This document shows positions 7,055-14,343 of a stretch of 15,823 bases of DNA, piece after piece. The stretch is from Candidatus Aminicenantota bacterium (GTDB taxonomy: Bacteria; Acidobacteriota; Aminicenantia; Aminicenantales; JAFGBC01). A model generated the notes under the pieces. It was given only the letters and a program-made list of their open reading frames with translations. It did no database searches and was not told the origin of the DNA. Numbering within the stretch: position 1 is the first letter of the stretch; every line of letters starts with the position of its first letter. The DNA is taken from NCBI GenBank assembly GCA_016933355.1, contig JAFGBC010000362.1, positions 1 to 15,823 of the forward strand, written 5' to 3'. Both the position numbers and the translations under genes were made by a program.

Positions 7055-8455
7055 TCACCGCCTGGGCCTGTTTTTCTTGCTGGGGCAGAGCGGCCGGCTC
7101 GACCAGGGCAGCGTCGCGTCATGAGGAACGCGCGCGTCGCTCGGCCCCGCCAGCGTCGCGGCCGAGGCGGTCGTCGAATCGACCGATGCCGCCGACGTTT
7201 CAATCGCTTCGGTCCCGACGGTTTTGAGAAAACGGCAGGCGGCGCGCTCCCAAGCGGGCGAGATCTCGACGAGCAGGACGTCGGCGCGCACGGCGCCGAA
7301 GAGATCGGACACGCCGGCCACGACCCAACCGCCTTCTATGAGGTCGACGGCGAGTCCGGTCTCGTTCGAGAGCTCGAAGACGCCGATCGTCTCGCCGAAC
7401 GTCCGGCGCCGTTCGAGTCCGCCCCCGGCCGAGAGCTCGAGCAGGAACAGGTCCCTGGCGCGGCCGGTGTGGCTTCCGACGACGACGACGCCGCCATCGG
7501 CGTCGGCCCGGACGTCGCCCGCCCGATCCTCCCCCGTCCCGCCGAACGCCATCTGCCAGACGACGGCGCCCGCCCGGTCGAGCCGCAGGACCCAGGTCTC
7601 CGTATCGCCCGGGCCGAACGATAGGGTGTCGCCCGCCATCAGGACGCCGCCGCCCGCGACGATATCCATGGCCCGGCAGACGTCGTTGCGCGGCCCGCCG
7701 TAGGCTTTCTGCCATAGGACATCGCCCTGACCGTCGACATTCAGAACCCAGGCGTCGTTCATGCCAGCGCCGAACGTCTGCGTCTGTCCGGCGAGATAGA
7801 ATGTCCCGTCGCTCTCCTCGCGGACCGCGAAACCATCCTCCGCGGCCGGGCCGCCGTACCGTCGCTGCCAGAGGAGGCGTCCGTCCCAATCGAAGCGGGC
7901 GGCCCAGAGGTCCTTGTCCAGGCTCGCCTCGACGGCGACCGATCCCACGACCAGGAACCCGCCCGAGCTCGCGGCGCAGGCGTTCCGGATCCTGAAGTTC
8001 AGGGGAACGCCCCCCGGCCCGACGCCGCCGTAGAACTTGTCCCAGACGAGGGATCCGTCCGGGCCTACGAGCGCCAGGAACGCGTATGACGCGGTGAGAT
8101 CGCGCGGCTTGAGGCTCGCAGCCAAAAGATATCCCCCTCCCGGCGCCGCCAGGACGGTCCCCGTCCGGTTGAAGCCCTCGGACAGGTCGGCGCATTCCCA
8201 GACGTGCTGCCAGACGACTCCGCCTTCCCCGGCGACCTTCACGATCCAGAGAAAAGCGCCCGTGTTTCCCGCGGCTCCCTGGTTATTGCTAGTTCCGGTG
8301 ACGACGTAGCCGCCGTCGGGAGCGGCCAGCACCGCGTTCGCCACTTCGTCCGTGCTCCGGCCGTAAATCCTCGCCCATTGTCCGTGCAAGGCTCCGCCGG
8401 ACGCGGCCAGTCCCCAGGCCAGGGCGGCGGCCGCGACGATCGCCCGGTTTCTCAT
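7055..8455 (-). CDS. Secreted delta-60-type repeat protein, 466 aa
   Basis: A signal peptide (MRNRAIVAAAALAWGL, cleavage near residue 25) is followed by about six or seven repeats of 50-60 residues. The repeated core reads DGGYVVTG...WxxKVDGxGxVxWQKxYGG, for example WQRRYGGPAAEDG, WQKAYGGPRNDV and WQMAFGGTGED. This matches the delta-60/SBBP-like propeller repeats common in surface proteins of fermentative environmental bacteria. Their role is usually unknown; binding or adhesion is inferred. The last roughly 60 residues leave the repeat pattern: a Ser/Thr/Ala-rich stretch and then a basic end (PSKKNRPRR) that is unlike a barrel or sorting signal. AGGAG lies 6 nt before the ATG. It is third in the four-gene cluster, 29 bp after the VWFA-related gene. 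Confidence 0.8.
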   Translation of the reverse strand: MRNRAIVAAAALAWGLAASGGALHGQWARIYGRSTDEVANAVLAAPDGGYVVTGTSNNQGAAGNTGAFLWIVKVAGEGGVVWQHVWECADLSEGFNRTGTVLAAPGGGYLLAASLKPRDLTASYAFLALVGPDGSLVWDKFYGGVGPGGVPLNFRIRNACAASSGGFLVVGSVAVEASLDKDLWAARFDWDGRLLWQRRYGGPAAEDGFAVREESDGTFYLAGQTQTFGAGMNDAWVLNVDGQGDVLWQKAYGGPRNDVCRAMDIVAGGGVLMAGDTLSFGPGDTETWVLRLDRAGAVVWQMAFGGTGEDRAGDVRADADGGVVVVGSHTGRARDLFLLELSAGGGLERRRTFGETIGVFELSNETGLAVDLIEGGWVVAGVSDLFGAVRADVLLVEISPAWERAACRFLKTVGTEAIETSAASVDSTTASAATLAGPSDARVPHDATLPWSSRPLCPSKKNRPRR

Positions 8456-8484
8456 GAGCGGCTCCTGCGTCTCATGCCGTCGCC

Positions 8485-9729
8485 TCAGTCCGCGTAGAAG
8501 CCCGTCCGGTACACGACCTGCCAGGAGGGGTCCTTGACCCGGACGGCGATCCGATGGAACGTCCCGTCCCGCTTGACGTCCTCGGGCTCGAAATAGAGCA
8601 GGTAATAGCTGTCGGCGCTCTCGGCCGCCGTCCGGAAGCCGACGGCCGGGTTCTGGGAGGTGTCGACCGTCCCGCCGGTCGCCCGGGCCAGGACGGAGAA
8701 CGCCCGGAAGTATTCCTCGGACGATTCCCGCATCTCGATCCCCGGCACGTACTCGTACTCCTTGTTCATGTAGATGAAATGGAAATCGATCAGGGCGTCG
8801 CTGAACGCCCGCTGGACCGGCTCGACCTCGAAGCTCGTTTCCCGCCGCCGGGTCAGGAACAGCTCCTGGATATCGGCCAGAAGGTCCGGCGCGTCCTGGA
8901 AATCGCTCATCAGCCGATTGACGACGACCTGCTGGAGCTCGGGCCGGTACTCCCGCTGGTAGACGAGGAAGACCGATGTCCGGCCCCCGACCGCCTTGAG
9001 CCGCGCCGCGAACGCGAGGAATTTCCGGGGGTCGATGATCCGGCTCGACTCCATCCGCTCGACGGACTCCCGGTAGCGCGGCAGGAGATCGCGGAGGACG
9101 GAGCTGACGCCCTCGGGGCCGTCCTCGATGCCGACCAAGGGATTGACGTCGGCGATCGAGCGGGCGATCCGGCGCAGCTCGATGAACTGGCTGTTGAACT
9201 CGCCGCTCCCGGCCTGGATGTCGTTCCGGAGGAGCCGCGCCATCTCCTCGATCAGGACGTCCCTGGACTTGACCTCGAAGGCCTGTCGGGCCAGGACATA
9301 GGTCCGGAACGGCGTCTGGAGGGAGAGCGTATCGCCCGGCCGGAGGACGTTCCGGAACAGATCTTCGATGAGGTCGACGAACCTGGGATGGTAGTCCTGG
9401 ACCTGGAAGAGGAGCGCGATCGTGCGCGTCGAGACGGGCGGCTGCGGACCGAAGGCCTCTCCGCCCTGGACGGCCCCGGCCCTGATGTAATAAAAGCCCT
9501 GGAGGGGACGGACCCGGCCGCCCTCGTAAATCTCGAAGTCGGAGGCCTTGAGGCCTTCGACGAACCGGCCCTCGCTGAAGACGCGGACCGGCACTTCGAT
9601 GTTCGTCACCGTGACCTCGGGCCGCTCCTGGCCGGAGGACGGCGAGCCCGAGCCCGCCGCCAAGAGGAGAGCGGCCCCTCCAACCGCCGCCGCGACGGCG
9701 GCCCCGACCCGCATCGACATCCTCATCAT
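8485..9729 (-). CDS. VWFA-related (acidobacterial-type) secreted protein, 414 aa
   Basis: After a hydrophobic N-terminal signal (to about AAGSGS) comes a beta-rich segment (EVTVTNIEVPVRVFSEG, then LKASDFEIYEGG) and a Rossmann-like region beginning TRTIALLFQVQDYHPRF. The C-terminus (HRIAVRVKDPSWQVVYRTGFYAD) is the ending typical of the VWFA-related acidobacterial domain family (TIGR03436). Where an active VWA domain carries the metal-binding DxSxS motif, this protein has FQVQDYHP, so the metal site looks lost. The function is unknown; an extracytoplasmic protein-interaction role is inferred. A GTG at 9750 overlaps the preceding stop (GTGA), but GGGGAG just upstream of the ATG at 9727-9729 makes that start, or the next ATG, more likely. 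It is the second gene of the cluster. Confidence 0.75.
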   Translation of the reverse strand: MMRMSMRVGAAVAAAVGGAALLLAAGSGSPSSGQERPEVTVTNIEVPVRVFSEGRFVEGLKASDFEIYEGGRVRPLQGFYYIRAGAVQGGEAFGPQPPVSTRTIALLFQVQDYHPRFVDLIEDLFRNVLRPGDTLSLQTPFRTYVLARQAFEVKSRDVLIEEMARLLRNDIQAGSGEFNSQFIELRRIARSIADVNPLVGIEDGPEGVSSVLRDLLPRYRESVERMESSRIIDPRKFLAFAARLKAVGGRTSVFLVYQREYRPELQQVVVNRLMSDFQDAPDLLADIQELFLTRRRETSFEVEPVQRAFSDALIDFHFIYMNKEYEYVPGIEMRESSEEYFRAFSVLARATGGTVDTSQNPAVGFRTAAESADSYYLLYFEPEDVKRDGTFHRIAVRVKDPSWQVVYRTGFYAD

Positions 9730-9746
9730 GCGTCTCCCCGCATCCC

Positions 9747-11807
9747 TCACAGCGACGGCGCGTACTTCAGGACGAACGTCGCCCCTTGCGTCCCCTTGAC
9801 GCCGAAGGGCGCGTTCCCCCCCAAGACGCCGGCCGTCAGCGAGCCGGCCTTCTCGCCGAGACCGATGATGAAATAGGCCTGGACGGCGGCCTTCTTGATC
9901 GCCGAGTGCGACTGGAAGAAGACGTCCATGGTCATCGTCCGGCTGAAGCGGTTGACGAGACGGACGACGTGGATGAAGGTCTGGCGGGCGGCGACCTCTT
10001 CGACCGCCGCTCTACGGCGGACCTTGACCCTTTGGAGGTCGTACTCGAACGACAGCTCCCGGGTGAACAGGAACCGTTTGCGGAGCTCGAACATGTCGAA
10101 ATCCGCCTCGAAATTGCGGCCGAAGGTCACGGACAGCCCGACCGCCTGCCAGCGCTCGGTCCGGTTGTAATCGATGTCGATCCGGGTCATGCGGTTCCGG
10201 AAGTCCCTTTCGAACAGCTTGTAGTCGCGGAGATGATGGACGCCGATATCGAACTTCCGGACGAGGGCCAGGACGGTCCCCGCCGCGGCGTCCCAGCTCC
10301 GAAGCGTGCCGTCACTCCCCCAGGCGACGGCGCCCCCGGCGTCCAGGGACAGCGAGCTGAAGAACGCGTTCCGGATGGGGATGCGTTGGACGAGGCCGGT
10401 CTGGAGCTCGCTGCGGTTGTCGTCCGGGATGAAGGCGACGGCGTTGGCGTTGTCGCCGAAGCGCTCTCCGATCCGGCGGTAGGCCAGGTGGAAATGGAAC
10501 GTTTCGGTGTCGTAGCTGGGTCTCGCCCAGAGCGCGACGGAAGCCGGGCCGTTCGGGCCGTAGCTCAGGGCGGCCTGCCCGGCCAGACTCCAGGTCGAAT
10601 GGAGCCGGATCGTTCCGCTCAGCCCGGCCGTGCCGGCGCCGGAGCCGTCCGCAAACCGGTGGGCCGCCGTGAAACCGACCGAACCGGCGTCTCCCCAGCT
10701 CCTCCCCAGGCGGGCCATCGCGTACAGCGCGGGATCCAGGCCCGGCCCGGAGTCGCCCTTGGCGTAGGCGCTCAGCGCCGTGATCGTCCACTCCCCCGCC
10801 CGGACGTCGGCCCAGGCCCCCCCCCAGATGTCCCCGATCCGCTTGGTGTAAAAAAGAGAAAGCGCGCCGCCGTCTTCGCCGTCGCCCAACCCGGCGAAAA
10901 ACGGCCGCCGCTCCGGGAGGTAAAGCTCGTAGCGCGTCAGGTTGACGCGCTCGACGTCGGCGGGAGCGGTCAGGAAGTCGGGGTTGAGAGCCGCCCGGCC
11001 TTCCAGGTTTCGCGAAAAAACGCGGCCGCCCTCGATCCCGGCCCTCAGGCCGCCGCTTCCCCCCTCCTCCAGGCTGGTCAGGGCGAAAGGCGAGAGATCG
11101 GCCCGGAGCTCGGACTGCGGGAGCGCCAGCGCGGGCAGCCGGCTGATCTCGCTGACCCGGAAGGCCGGGTCGAGCGGCTCGGACCAGAAGCTCCGGTCGA
11201 GCCGGGGCACGACGCGGGCCAGCGACAGCGGCAGGCTCCAGTCTTTCTTGGGCGCGTAGCCGAGTCCGGCTAGGTCGATGGCCAGCTCGGCCGTCCAACC
11301 CCAGTCCGTCGTCCGGCAGGCGTTCCGCCACCTCCCGTCCCAGCGGACGTCGAAATTCTCGCCGTTCTTCCCGATCCGGCCGTCGAGGGCGGCGCCGAGC
11401 ACGTTGGTCGCGAAGAAATAGAGCCGATCCTCGTCGCCGGAGGCTTCGAGCAACACGAAGACGGAGTCTTCGCCCCGGATATCGGCGTCGCGGGCCGTCG
11501 CCCGGGAGTATACGGCGTCGGGACGGTCGTCCCGGCAGGCGAATCCGAGGTACAGCGCGGTCTCGTCGTAGAGGATCTTGAGCGAAGTCCGGACCTGGGA
11601 TGGATCGCGGCGGTCGGAAGGAACGGCGATGAGGGCGCCCGCCTCGGGAGCCCGCCCCCACGGCCTCTCATCCAGGATGCCGTCCACGACGACCGGTACG
11701 GCGACGCGCAGTCCGACCGTCTCGACCCTCCGCGTTGCGGCCGGGCAGGGAGCGGCCGACAAGTGAGCCGCCAGCGCGGATGCGACGAGAAGCCTGATCA
11801 TCACCAT
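9747..11807 (-). CDS. CBM9-like/DUF5916 outer-membrane protein, 686 aa
   Basis: A signal peptide (MVMIRLLVASALAAHLSA) precedes a carbohydrate-binding family 9-like sandwich (about 35-215). Its usual opening, VDGILDERPW, is at 41-50, with later landmarks RGEDSVFVLLEA and YFFATNVLGAALDG. The remaining roughly 460 residues are repeated amphipathic strands, as in the DUF5916 barrel, ending FVLKYAPSL. The family is widespread in Bacteroidota, Acidobacteriota and Gemmatimonadota as a presumed outer-membrane protein; its substrate is unknown. The open frame runs upstream to 12494, but that extension crosses two plus-strand genes and a divergent promoter, so the ATG at 11805-11807 is chosen. It is the first gene of a four-gene cluster driven by a good promoter just upstream. 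Confidence 0.85.
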   Translation of the reverse strand: MVMIRLLVASALAAHLSAAPCPAATRRVETVGLRVAVPVVVDGILDERPWGRAPEAGALIAVPSDRRDPSQVRTSLKILYDETALYLGFACRDDRPDAVYSRATARDADIRGEDSVFVLLEASGDEDRLYFFATNVLGAALDGRIGKNGENFDVRWDGRWRNACRTTDWGWTAELAIDLAGLGYAPKKDWSLPLSLARVVPRLDRSFWSEPLDPAFRVSEISRLPALALPQSELRADLSPFALTSLEEGGSGGLRAGIEGGRVFSRNLEGRAALNPDFLTAPADVERVNLTRYELYLPERRPFFAGLGDGEDGGALSLFYTKRIGDIWGGAWADVRAGEWTITALSAYAKGDSGPGLDPALYAMARLGRSWGDAGSVGFTAAHRFADGSGAGTAGLSGTIRLHSTWSLAGQAALSYGPNGPASVALWARPSYDTETFHFHLAYRRIGERFGDNANAVAFIPDDNRSELQTGLVQRIPIRNAFFSSLSLDAGGAVAWGSDGTLRSWDAAAGTVLALVRKFDIGVHHLRDYKLFERDFRNRMTRIDIDYNRTERWQAVGLSVTFGRNFEADFDMFELRKRFLFTRELSFEYDLQRVKVRRRAAVEEVAARQTFIHVVRLVNRFSRTMTMDVFFQSHSAIKKAAVQAYFIIGLGEKAGSLTAGVLGGNAPFGVKGTQGATFVLKYAPSL

Positions 11808-11822
11808 CTCAAGAACTCCCGA

Positions 11823-11852
11823 ATTGTATCGATAGACGAGGCCGCGAGTCAA
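11823..11852 (-). promoter_or_regulatory. Sigma-70-type promoter of the DUF5916-VWFA-repeat-barrel cluster
   Basis: On the minus strand, TTGACT (11847-11852, 5 of 6) and TACAAT (11823-11828, 5 of 6) are separated by 18 bp. The predicted transcription start near 11816 leaves a leader of only about 9 nt before the ATG at 11807. A GGGAG at 11816-11820 would therefore be mostly untranscribed. Confidence 0.65.
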
Positions 11853-11879
11853 ATCGTTCCGGTGGGGCCGCGGTCCGGC

Positions 11880-11909
11880 TTGTCTCGGGCCGGTCGGGTA
11901 TGGTATAAA
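11880..11909 (+). promoter_or_regulatory. Probable promoter of the 113-aa gene
   Basis: TTGTCT (11880-11885, 4 of 6) and TATAAA (11904-11909, 5 of 6) are spaced 18 bp apart. The ATG at 11916 begins 6 nt after the -10, so the transcript should be leaderless or nearly so. No SD is seen. The promoter lies back to back with that of the minus-strand cluster; the two -35 boxes are 27 bp apart. Confidence 0.5.
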
Positions 11910-11915
11910 CGAGCC

Positions 11916-12257
11916 ATGGCGACCGACCAGGCGCACCAGGAGAAGCTGGCCGACATCCTCCAGCCGTCGACCGAAGCCAAGTCGTTCCGGATCACGATCG
12001 TCTTCCGCCCCAAGATCTCGCCGAGCTACGAGAAGGCCGTCGCCATCGCCAAGAAGAACCCGACCTACCGGGAGGAGGGTGAAGGGGAATGGACGCGGCA
12101 CGCGGCGACCTACTCGCCGGAGACGGTCGAAGACCTCTTCGCGCTCTTCAGCCTGGTCCACGACTGGGACACGACGGAGGTCCTCGTCAACAACAAGCCC
12201 CTCCCCTACGGCCACCAGCTCTGGCTCCCCTTGATGTGGTTCTACCGGATCAAATAG
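11916..12257 (+). CDS. Conserved-looking hypothetical protein, 113 aa
   Basis: I do not recognise the family. The protein begins MATDQAHQEKLADILQ and has no signal peptide or membrane segment, so it is probably cytosolic. A charged N-terminal half contains the strand-like SFRITIVFRP. The C-terminal half has an aromatic-rich run (DLFALFSLVHDWDTTEVLVN, then LWLPLMWFYRIK) suggesting a small compact alpha/beta domain. A longer frame opens at 11763, but it would overlap the divergent promoter. The ATG at 11916 sits 6 nt after a TATAAA box. The base composition and third-position G/C bias match neighbouring genes, which supports real coding. It is followed after 22 bp by an outer-membrane protein gene, so the two are probably co-transcribed. 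Confidence 0.7.
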   Translation: MATDQAHQEKLADILQPSTEAKSFRITIVFRPKISPSYEKAVAIAKKNPTYREEGEGEWTRHAATYSPETVEDLFALFSLVHDWDTTEVLVNNKPLPYGHQLWLPLMWFYRIK

Positions 12258-12279
12258 CCGTCCGCCGAGGCCGCCGACC

Positions 12280-12951
12280 ATGACCGAGAATCGAAGACTC
12301 TTCGCGGCGCTCCGGCCCCTCGTCGCCGGCGCGCTCGTGTCCGCCTGCGTCCTCGCGGGCGGTGCGGCCGACCGGAAGGCGCGGACGGGCTTTTTCCTGA
12401 GCGCCCTGGGCGTCCAGGCCGGTCTGGGCGGAGACATGGACGGGAAGGCCGTCCTCGACGTCGGCGAGGAGACGTTCCTCGTCCCCGAGCTCAAGAGCGC
12501 CTGGGGCTACGGCCTGAGCCTGGGCCACCGCAGGGACGCCTTCTCCCAGGAAATCAGCTACTACGAGATCGAGCACGAGGCGGTCTGGAAGGACGCCGTC
12601 CTCAAAGCCACCTCGCACTGGGTCGAATACATCCCCCGCTTCTACCTGTCGACGCGGAGCGCCCTCCAGCCCTTCGCCTCGCTGGGGCTGAGCTACATGT
12701 GGCTGGACGCCGAGGACTGCGCCTCGCAGGGCGCGCAAGCCGACGACGCCACGTTCTACGGCATCGGCCTGAACCTCTCGGGCGGGATCTCGATCTACGT
12801 CCACCCGCGGCTCGCCGTCCAGGGCTCGGGCGGCTACCGCGTGCTCATGATCGGACGGGTCAGGAGCGCGAGGGGGAAAGCCGCCACGATCCAGGAAACC
12901 GTCTGGGGCGACGGCCCGACCTTCGCGGGCGGCCTGCGCCTGACCTTCTAG
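12280..12951 (+). CDS. Outer-membrane beta-barrel protein, 223 aa
   Basis: The N-terminus (MTENRRLFAALRPLVAG, then a hydrophobic run to about VLAGGAA) is a signal peptide. The body alternates polar and aromatic or hydrophobic residues in strand-sized segments (SWGYGLSLGHR-like, VEYIPRFYLST, ALQPFASLGLSYMWLD, GIGLNLSGGISIYV) and ends GGLRLTF. A terminal Phe preceded by alternating hydrophobics is the usual beta-barrel assembly signal. No family or substrate can be assigned. A weak GAGG lies 9 nt before the ATG. Its TAG overlaps the TAG of the convergent tryptophanase gene within a shared CTAG, leaving no room for a terminator. Confidence 0.72.
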   Translation: MTENRRLFAALRPLVAGALVSACVLAGGAADRKARTGFFLSALGVQAGLGGDMDGKAVLDVGEETFLVPELKSAWGYGLSLGHRRDAFSQEISYYEIEHEAVWKDAVLKATSHWVEYIPRFYLSTRSALQPFASLGLSYMWLDAEDCASQGAQADDATFYGIGLNLSGGISIYVHPRLAVQGSGGYRVLMIGRVRSARGKAATIQETVWGDGPTFAGGLRLTF

Positions 12952-14330
12952 ACTTCCTCGAGCCGGGCCGTGAAGTGGCGGAGGTGGGGGGCCTGATAAA
13001 CGATCCGCAGCCCGCGAATCGTCTCCTTCGCCTCGGCGATCCGGCCGAAGGCGTCCGCGACGGCGTGGAGATGGGAGACGGTGTAGACGCGCCGAGGAAT
13101 GGCCAGCCGGACCATCTCCAGGGGGGGATAGACTTCGCGGCCCGTCCGGGGATCCTTCTTCCCAAACATGACGCCGCCGATCTCGACGACCCGGATGCCG
13201 GCTTCCCGGTAGAGGGCGACCGAAAGAGCCCAGCCCGGGTAGCGGTGGCGCGGGATGTGGGGAAGAAAGCGGTCGGCCAGGACATAGACGGCGTGACCGC
13301 CGGCGGGCTTGACGGAGGGGACGCCTTTCTCCTCGAGGAGCGCCCTGAGATAGGCGACCTGGTCCGTCCGGTAGGCGAGATACTCCTCGTCCAGGACCTC
13401 CTCCAGGCCTTGGGCCATCGCCTCCAGGTCGCGGCCGGCCAGCCCGCCGTAGGTCGGGAAGCCTTCGCCGACGATCAGGGCGTTCCTGAGCCGCTCGGCC
13501 AGGGCGTCGTCGTTGAGGGTGACGAAGCCGCCGATGTTGACCAGGGCGTCCTTCTTGGCGCTCATGGTCGCCCCGTCGGCGCAGGCGAACATGGCCCGGG
13601 CGATGGCGAGGAGCGACATCCGCCCGCAGCCCGGCTCTCGCTGCTTGATGAAGTAGGCATTCTCTGCGAAGCGGCAGGCGTCGAAGAAGAACGGCACGCG
13701 GTGACGGCGCAGGACGCCCGAGGTCTCGCGGATGTTCGCCAAAGAGACCGGCTGGCCGCCGCCGCTGTTGTTGGTCACGGTCAGCATGGCCAGGGGGACG
13801 CGCCGGACTCCGGTCCGGCGGATGAAGGCGTCCAGCTTGGCCGTATCCATATCGCCCTTGAAGGGCGCGTCGAGGTCGGGGTTGTAGGCGGCCGCCGCCG
13901 CCAGGTTGACGGCCCGGCCGCCGCGGACCTCGATGTTGGCCTGGGTCGTGTCAAAATGGATGTTGTTGGGGACGGCGTCCCCTTTCTTGACCAGAGTCTC
14001 GAACAAGATGCGCTCGGCGGCCCGCCCTTGGTGGGTGGGGATGACGTGCTTGAACCCGAACACCCGCTTGACGGCCGCCTCGAAGCGGTAGAAGCTCCGG
14101 GCGCCGGCGTAGGACTCATCGCCGGTCAGGAGGCCCGCCCATTGCCGGTCGCTCATAGCCGAGGTCCCCGAGTCGGTCAGGAGGTCGATGAAGACCTTTT
14201 CAGCCGGGATGGCGAAGATGTTGAACCCGGCCTGCCGCAACGCCTTCTCGCGCGCGGCGCGCGAGGGGCGGCGGATGGACTCAACGGTCTTGATCCTGAA
14301 CGGCTCGACGGGCATTGGCGGCTGCGGCAT
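12948..14330 (-). CDS. tnaA: Tryptophanase (tryptophan indole-lyase), 460 aa
   Basis: A PLP lyase that splits L-tryptophan into indole, pyruvate and ammonia. The PLP lysine lies in TMSAKKDALVNIGG (K260); FFDACRFAENAYFIKQRE (215-232) supplies the pyridine-binding aspartate (D217). Residues separating tryptophanase from tyrosine phenol-lyase are of the tryptophanase kind: Asp in HFDTTQ (D127, Thr in TPL), VEI at 382-384 (MER in TPL) and His in LRHFTARL (H452, Phe in TPL). The PLP loop itself is intermediate, its VNIGGF resembling TPL. Length matches E. coli TnaA (471 aa). The start at 14328-14330 is chosen because GGGAGG lies 5-6 nt upstream; a longer frame from 14372 would overlap pfkB by 29 bp. 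It ends the mtnP-pfkB-tnaA operon. No tnaC-like leader is visible, as pfkB is 13 bp upstream. Confidence 0.93.
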   Translation of the reverse strand: MPQPPMPVEPFRIKTVESIRRPSRAAREKALRQAGFNIFAIPAEKVFIDLLTDSGTSAMSDRQWAGLLTGDESYAGARSFYRFEAAVKRVFGFKHVIPTHQGRAAERILFETLVKKGDAVPNNIHFDTTQANIEVRGGRAVNLAAAAAYNPDLDAPFKGDMDTAKLDAFIRRTGVRRVPLAMLTVTNNSGGGQPVSLANIRETSGVLRRHRVPFFFDACRFAENAYFIKQREPGCGRMSLLAIARAMFACADGATMSAKKDALVNIGGFVTLNDDALAERLRNALIVGEGFPTYGGLAGRDLEAMAQGLEEVLDEEYLAYRTDQVAYLRALLEEKGVPSVKPAGGHAVYVLADRFLPHIPRHRYPGWALSVALYREAGIRVVEIGGVMFGKKDPRTGREVYPPLEMVRLAIPRRVYTVSHLHAVADAFGRIAEAKETIRGLRIVYQAPHLRHFTARLEEV

Positions 14331-14343
14331 GACGGCCTCCCGG

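Noticed and set aside
8554..11273. Two long plus-strand frames (8554-9876 and 9786-11273) opposite the envelope cluster
   Set aside because: They are shadows of the VWFA-related and DUF5916 genes; no SD, promoter or recognisable domain supports them.
11808..12494. N-terminal extension of the DUF5916 frame (up to 229 extra codons, minus strand)
   Set aside because: It runs antisense through two plus-strand genes and over a divergent promoter pair. It reads as arginine/proline-rich low-complexity sequence, while a normal signal peptide begins at 11807.
12948..14330. Tyrosine phenol-lyase as the identity of the tnaA-like gene
   Set aside because: The loop VNIGGF resembles TPL, but D127, V382-E383-I384 and H452 are the tryptophanase states of the specificity residues.
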